DNA of 17,383 nt, from contig JAISHJ010000021.1 in NCBI GenBank assembly GCA_031262625.1, forward strand, positions 1-17,383. The letters run 5' to 3'. The translations under genes were made by a program, and so were the position numbers. Shown in pieces: positions 14,735-17,383 of the stretch (positions are counted from its first letter, which is position 1; each line of letters starts with the position of its first letter). Source of the stretch: Ruminococcus sp. (GTDB lineage Bacteria; Bacillota; Clostridia; Oscillospirales; Ruminococcaceae). The notes under the pieces were generated by a model that saw nothing but the letters and a program-made list of their open reading frames with translations, was not told the DNA's origin and searched no databases.

Positions 14735-14767
14735 AAAATGCAAGAAAAATATTTTTTCTTGCATTTT
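14735..14767. terminator. Intrinsic terminator after paaK
   Basis: A perfect 15-bp stem (AAAATGCAAGAAAAA at 14735-14749 with 14753-14767) has a 3-base loop and A- and T-rich flanks on both sides. It can end transcription on either strand and separates the ligase from the glutamine synthetase promoter 14 bases downstream. Confidence 0.85.
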
Positions 14768-14780
14768 TACATAAAAGTAC

Positions 14781-14809
14781 TTGACAAAATTAAATTGGTA
14801 TAGTATAAT
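14781..14809 (+). promoter_or_regulatory. Perfect consensus sigma-A promoter of glnN
   Basis: TTGACA (14781-14786) and TATAAT (14804-14809) match the consensus at all positions, with a 17-base spacer. Transcription should begin near 14816, giving a leader of about 140 nt. Confidence 0.85.
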
Positions 14810-14815
14810 GTCATT

Positions 14816-14955
14816 AGGTGAATAATACATATTAACAATTCGCCGTTTATTAATTGTATATAGGAACTTGTATTTATTTGGATACAGGTCTAAGCAGTGC
14901 GGCTTATCTCGGTTTTACCGGTGTTTTGCCGCGCTTTATTATGGAGGGTATTATA
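14816..14955 (+). other. Structured 5' leader of glnN
   Basis: Three inverted repeats can be drawn in the leader: ACAATT/AATTGT, CTTGTAT/ATACAGG (one G-U pair), and a longer stem GTGCGGC...GCCGCGC (one G-U pair) enclosing CGGT/ACCG, about 14897-14935. The last ends close to the GGAGGG ribosome binding site but does not cover it. Such a leader could control glutamine synthetase by attenuation or protein binding, but I see no ANTAR-type hexaloops and no match to the cyanobacterial glnA riboswitch. An in-frame TTG at 14854 would add 34 residues without family similarity and is not used. Confidence 0.4.
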
Positions 14956-17058
14956 ATGGCTGATTTTACCGTTTGCAGCAATGTTCCCGAATATTTCGGC
15001 AGCTGTGTCTTTTCAGAAGAACTCATGAAGACGAAACTGCCCAAGAATGTCTATAAGTCTTGGATGAAGACCAAAAATACCGGCTGTCCGCTCGACCCCG
15101 ATGCAGCGGACGTTATCGCTTCCGTTATGAAGGAGTGGGCTGTCGAAAACGGCGCTACTCACTATACACACTGGTTCTTCCCTATGACAGGAATCTCCGC
15201 AGAAAAGCATGACTCTTTCATCTCTCCTGTCGGCGGCGGTCAGGTTATTATGGAGTTTTCCGGAAAAGAACTCATCAAGGGTGAGCCTGACGCTTCCTCA
15301 TTCCCCTCCGGAGGTCTTCGCGCTACTTACGAAGCACGCGGCTATACCGCTTGGGATCCGACTTCCCCTGCATTTATTCACGACAACTCTCTATATATTC
15401 CTACCGCTTTCTGCTCCTACACGGGCGAAATTTTGGATAAGAAAACTCCTCTCCTCCGCTCGATGGACGTTATTTCAGAGCAGGCGCTTCGCATACTGCG
15501 CCTTTTCGGAAATACTACCGCAAAGCGCGTTATAACTACTGTCGGACCTGAACAGGAATATTTCCTCGTTGACAAGAAGCTTTACGACAAACGCCGCGAC
15601 CTTATCTTCGCAGGGCGTACTCTTTACGGCGCGAAAGCCCCCAAGGGACAGGAACTTGAGGATCACTACTTCGGCGCAATTAAAGAGCGCGTTTCATGCT
15701 ACATGAAAGACCTCGACAAGGAACTTTGGAAACTCGGTATCTACGCGAAAACAAAACACAATGAAGTTGCTCCTGCACAGCACGAATTCGCGCCGATATT
15801 TACCGCTTCTAATATTGCTGCCGACCAAAACGCTCTCGCGCTTGTGGTAATGAAGAAAATTGCCCTCCGTCACGGACTTGTTTGTCTCGTTCACGAGAAG
15901 CCTTTCGCGGGCGTAAACGGTTCCGGCAAGCACAACAACTGGTCTATAGCTACAAACGAAGGCTTAAACCTTCTTGACCCCGGCAAATCGCCGAAGGACA
16001 ATATTTTATTCCTCACCTTCCTCGTTGCTATAATCAAAGCTATCGACGAATACGCCGACCTCTTAAGACTTTCCGTAGCTTCCGCCGGTAACGACCACCG
16101 TCTCGGCGCAAATGAGGCTCCTCCTGCCGTAATTTCGATATTCCTCGGCGAAGAATTACAGAAAATCTGTGATGCTCTCGAAACAGGCGAGATGATTAAG
16201 GAAAATTCCAACAGCGAATTTATTATCGGCGTTGATGCACTCCCGAATTTCCCCAAAGACACCACCGACCGCAACCGTACTTCCCCCTTCGCTTTCACCG
16301 GCAACAAGTTTGAATTCCGTATGCTCGGCTCTTCCGACGAAATCTCCTGCACAAATATGATGCTCAACACCACCGTTGCATATATCCTCAAAGAATTCGC
16401 TGACAAACTCGAAGGCAGCGAACACTTCAAACACGACCTCAACACTCTTCTTAAGCAGGAATATATCGCTCACAAACGCGTAATCTTCAACGGCAACGGT
16501 TACGACGACGAATGGCTCGCCGAAGCCGCTCGCCGCGGTCTCCCCAACCGCCCCACAACAGTCGAAGCCGTTGCCGAATACCCCAACCCCAAAAATATCG
16601 CTATCTTCGAGGAATTCAAAGTCCTTACCCGCACCGAAATCGAATCCCGTACCGAAATCCTCCTCGAAAACTACAGCAAAGTTCTCAATATCGAAGCCCT
16701 CACCATGATCGACATGGCGCGCAAGCAAATTCTCCCTGCCGGCTTCGCCTTCTCCGAAAAACTCGCTAAATCTATCAACGCCAAAATTAAAGCCGATATT
16801 CCCTACGATGCAGAAAAATTCGTCGCTGCAAAAGTCTCCGCCCTCAATACCGCTATCCTCTCCGGCATAGAAAAACTCGAGGATACCCTCCTTAAAGCCA
16901 AAGACGCCGGCGATACCCACGCCATCGCCGCCTTCTACCGCTCAGACGTCTTCTGCGCCATGCAAGAACTCCGCGCTTCCGCCGACGACCTCGAAACCAT
17001 TACCCCCGAATCTATTTGGCCCTACCCTACCTACGCTGATCTACTCTTTAACGTCTAA
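14956..17058 (+). CDS. glnN: Glutamine synthetase type III
   Basis: This 700-aa enzyme makes glutamine from glutamate, ammonia and ATP in the cytosol; the type III form is a large oligomer found in Bacteroides, Clostridia and some cyanobacteria. Length fits type III (about 700 aa) and not type I (about 450). Motifs include THWFFPMTG (71-79), VGPEQEYFLVD (196-206), KHNEVAPAQHEFAP (about 267-280), NGSGKHNNWS (about 321-330), NDHRLGANEAPPA (about 378-390) and FEFRMLGSS (about 451-459). The ATG at 14956 is preceded by GGAGGG at 7 bases. The gene is monocistronic, between its own promoter and a downstream hairpin. The 3' half uses C-ending codons heavily, consistent with high expression, and this creates a long false antisense frame. 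Confidence 0.95.
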   Translation: MADFTVCSNVPEYFGSCVFSEELMKTKLPKNVYKSWMKTKNTGCPLDPDAADVIASVMKEWAVENGATHYTHWFFPMTGISAEKHDSFISPVGGGQVIMEFSGKELIKGEPDASSFPSGGLRATYEARGYTAWDPTSPAFIHDNSLYIPTAFCSYTGEILDKKTPLLRSMDVISEQALRILRLFGNTTAKRVITTVGPEQEYFLVDKKLYDKRRDLIFAGRTLYGAKAPKGQELEDHYFGAIKERVSCYMKDLDKELWKLGIYAKTKHNEVAPAQHEFAPIFTASNIAADQNALALVVMKKIALRHGLVCLVHEKPFAGVNGSGKHNNWSIATNEGLNLLDPGKSPKDNILFLTFLVAIIKAIDEYADLLRLSVASAGNDHRLGANEAPPAVISIFLGEELQKICDALETGEMIKENSNSEFIIGVDALPNFPKDTTDRNRTSPFAFTGNKFEFRMLGSSDEISCTNMMLNTTVAYILKEFADKLEGSEHFKHDLNTLLKQEYIAHKRVIFNGNGYDDEWLAEAARRGLPNRPTTVEAVAEYPNPKNIAIFEEFKVLTRTEIESRTEILLENYSKVLNIEALTMIDMARKQILPAGFAFSEKLAKSINAKIKADIPYDAEKFVAAKVSALNTAILSGIEKLEDTLLKAKDAGDTHAIAAFYRSDVFCAMQELRASADDLETITPESIWPYPTYADLLFNV

Positions 17059-17064
17059 GGCGCG

Positions 17065-17108
17065 CTGGGGAGGGGGAGGAGCGGTGACCCGCCCCTCCCC
17101 CTCCCCAG
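17065..17108. terminator. G/C-rich 20-bp hairpin after glnN
   Basis: CTGGGGAGGGGGAGGAGCGG (17065-17084) pairs with 17089-17108 with one mismatch and a TGAC loop. No T-run follows; instead ACCCCTCCC repeats the arm sequence and could pair with the G-tract in competition. It sits 6 bases after the glnN stop and resembles in layout the hairpin at 10692-10725. It may stop or slow transcription, or protect the mRNA 3' end. Confidence 0.55.
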
Positions 17109-17178
17109 ACCCCTCCCTCTCCCGGACTTTAAACATTTTCTTGTTTCTTGCTTTCGCAAAGCACTTTTCCGTTTACAC

Positions 17179-17200
17179 ACGCCATTCCTTGGAATGGCGT
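17179..17200. repeat. Internal hairpin 1 of the MITE-like element
   Basis: ACGCCATTCC (17179-17188) and GGAATGGCGT (17191-17200) form a perfect 10-bp stem followed by TTTGTATTT. It can act as an intrinsic terminator reading on the + strand, downstream of glnN. Confidence 0.6.
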
Positions 17201-17251
17201 TTTGTATTTAAACATTTATACTAAACTTTTCAAGAATGATGTTTATATACA

Positions 17252-17299
17252 AAACCGCTCACAAACACCATTCTACGGAATGGCATTTGTGAGCGGTTT
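17252..17299. repeat. Internal hairpin 2 of the MITE-like element
   Basis: A 14-bp outer stem (AAACCGCTCACAAA at 17252-17265 with 17286-17299) is separated by a symmetric CA/CA internal loop from a 6-bp inner stem CCATTC/GAATGG with loop TACG. The inner stem repeats the CCATTC/GAATGG core of hairpin 1, so the two are related copies. Confidence 0.65.
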
Positions 17300-17383
17300 A
17301 GTTATGACTAATTCAAAGGGAAGGTTTTTAAAAACGGATGTGTGCTTTATGAAAGATTAAGCCAAGAAAAATGTTTAAAGTCC

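Larger units (their letters stand above)
17124..17383. mobile_element. MITE-like element with long imperfect terminal inverted repeats
   Basis: The left end GGACTTTAAACATTTTCTTG (17124-17143) is matched in inverted orientation by the last 21 bases of the window with a single extra T. Similarity continues inward for about 30 more bases: CTTTC, AAAGCAC and TCCGTTT (17151-17174) have their complements in the same order and spacing at 17332-17355. This gives terminal inverted repeats of about 51 bases around a 260-bp body. No transposase is encoded; the only reading frame across it (about 70 codons) follows the hairpins and is not credible. The body holds two hairpins. The right end coincides with the window end, so a target-site duplication cannot be checked. 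Confidence 0.65.

Noticed and set aside
14816..14955. ANTAR target RNA in the glnN leader
   Set aside because: The paired hairpins with hexaloops having A at position 1 and G at position 4 cannot be found.
14854..14955. N-terminal extension of glutamine synthetase from a TTG
   Set aside because: The ATG at 14956 has an excellent ribosome binding site and begins where family homology begins.
15891..16445. 184-codon open frame on the - strand inside glnN
   Set aside because: Shadow of the conserved glutamine synthetase core.
16156..16920. 254-codon open frame on the - strand inside glnN
   Set aside because: Its composition (Phe, Gly, Glu, Val, Asp rich) reflects the C-ending codon bias of glnN read backwards; no family resemblance and no ribosome binding site.
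17148..17360. 70-codon frame near the window end
   Set aside because: It lies within the inverted-repeat element and its peptide mirrors the two hairpins; no ribosome binding site.
1..17383. CRISPR array, tRNA or rRNA genes
   Set aside because: No regularly spaced repeats, no cloverleaf with TTCGA arm and acceptor pairing, and no rRNA-like sequence were seen on reading.

Overview
The window looks like chromosomal DNA of an anaerobic, low-to-moderate GC Gram-positive bacterium of the Clostridia, most likely a gut or rumen member of the Oscillospirales/Ruminococcaceae. The basis for this is a type III glutamine synthetase, near-consensus sigma-A promoters with 17-bp spacing, GGAGG-type ribosome binding sites, a GH130 mannoside phosphorylase, carboxynorspermidine dehydrogenase and a phenylacetate-CoA ligase. 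Taxonomy is inferred from gene content only. All confident genes are on the + strand.

Region 1 (21-4331) is a tightly overlapping MoxR ATPase / DUF58 / transglutaminase-like membrane protein operon, a conserved bacterial set. Region 2 (4309-7188) starts at a promoter inside the end of the previous gene. It holds a GH130 phosphorylase interrupted by a one-base frameshift, three consecutive small paralogous proteins of unknown function, and carboxynorspermidine dehydrogenase. All are closely spaced or overlapping and appear to be one operon.

Region 3 (7189-8130) has a large palindromic hairpin in front of an HTH/S24-type regulator whose protease dyad looks lost. Region 4 (8131-10735) has a strong promoter, a leader of about 180 nt with a tandem duplication of a 25-bp hairpin-forming unit, a secreted 735-aa repeat-rich surface protein, and a strong hairpin downstream.

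Region 5 (10861-14767) begins with a perfect consensus promoter with an inverted-repeat candidate operator. It continues with two back-to-back type II toxin-antitoxin pairs (a YoeB/Txe-like toxin with an unrecognised partner, then a RelB/DinJ-like and YafQ-like pair), an AI-2E-family membrane protein and a phenylacetate-CoA ligase, and ends at a clear terminator. Region 6 (14781-17108) is a glutamine synthetase III gene with its own consensus promoter, a structured leader and a G/C-rich downstream hairpin.

The last 260 bases (17124-17383) are bounded by imperfect inverted repeats of about 51 nt and contain two related internal hairpins. They look like a non-coding MITE-type element that ends exactly at the window edge. 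The items most worth a second look are the three-paralog small-protein cassette, the degenerate S24 regulator, the toxin with a non-canonical partner, and the MITE-like element.
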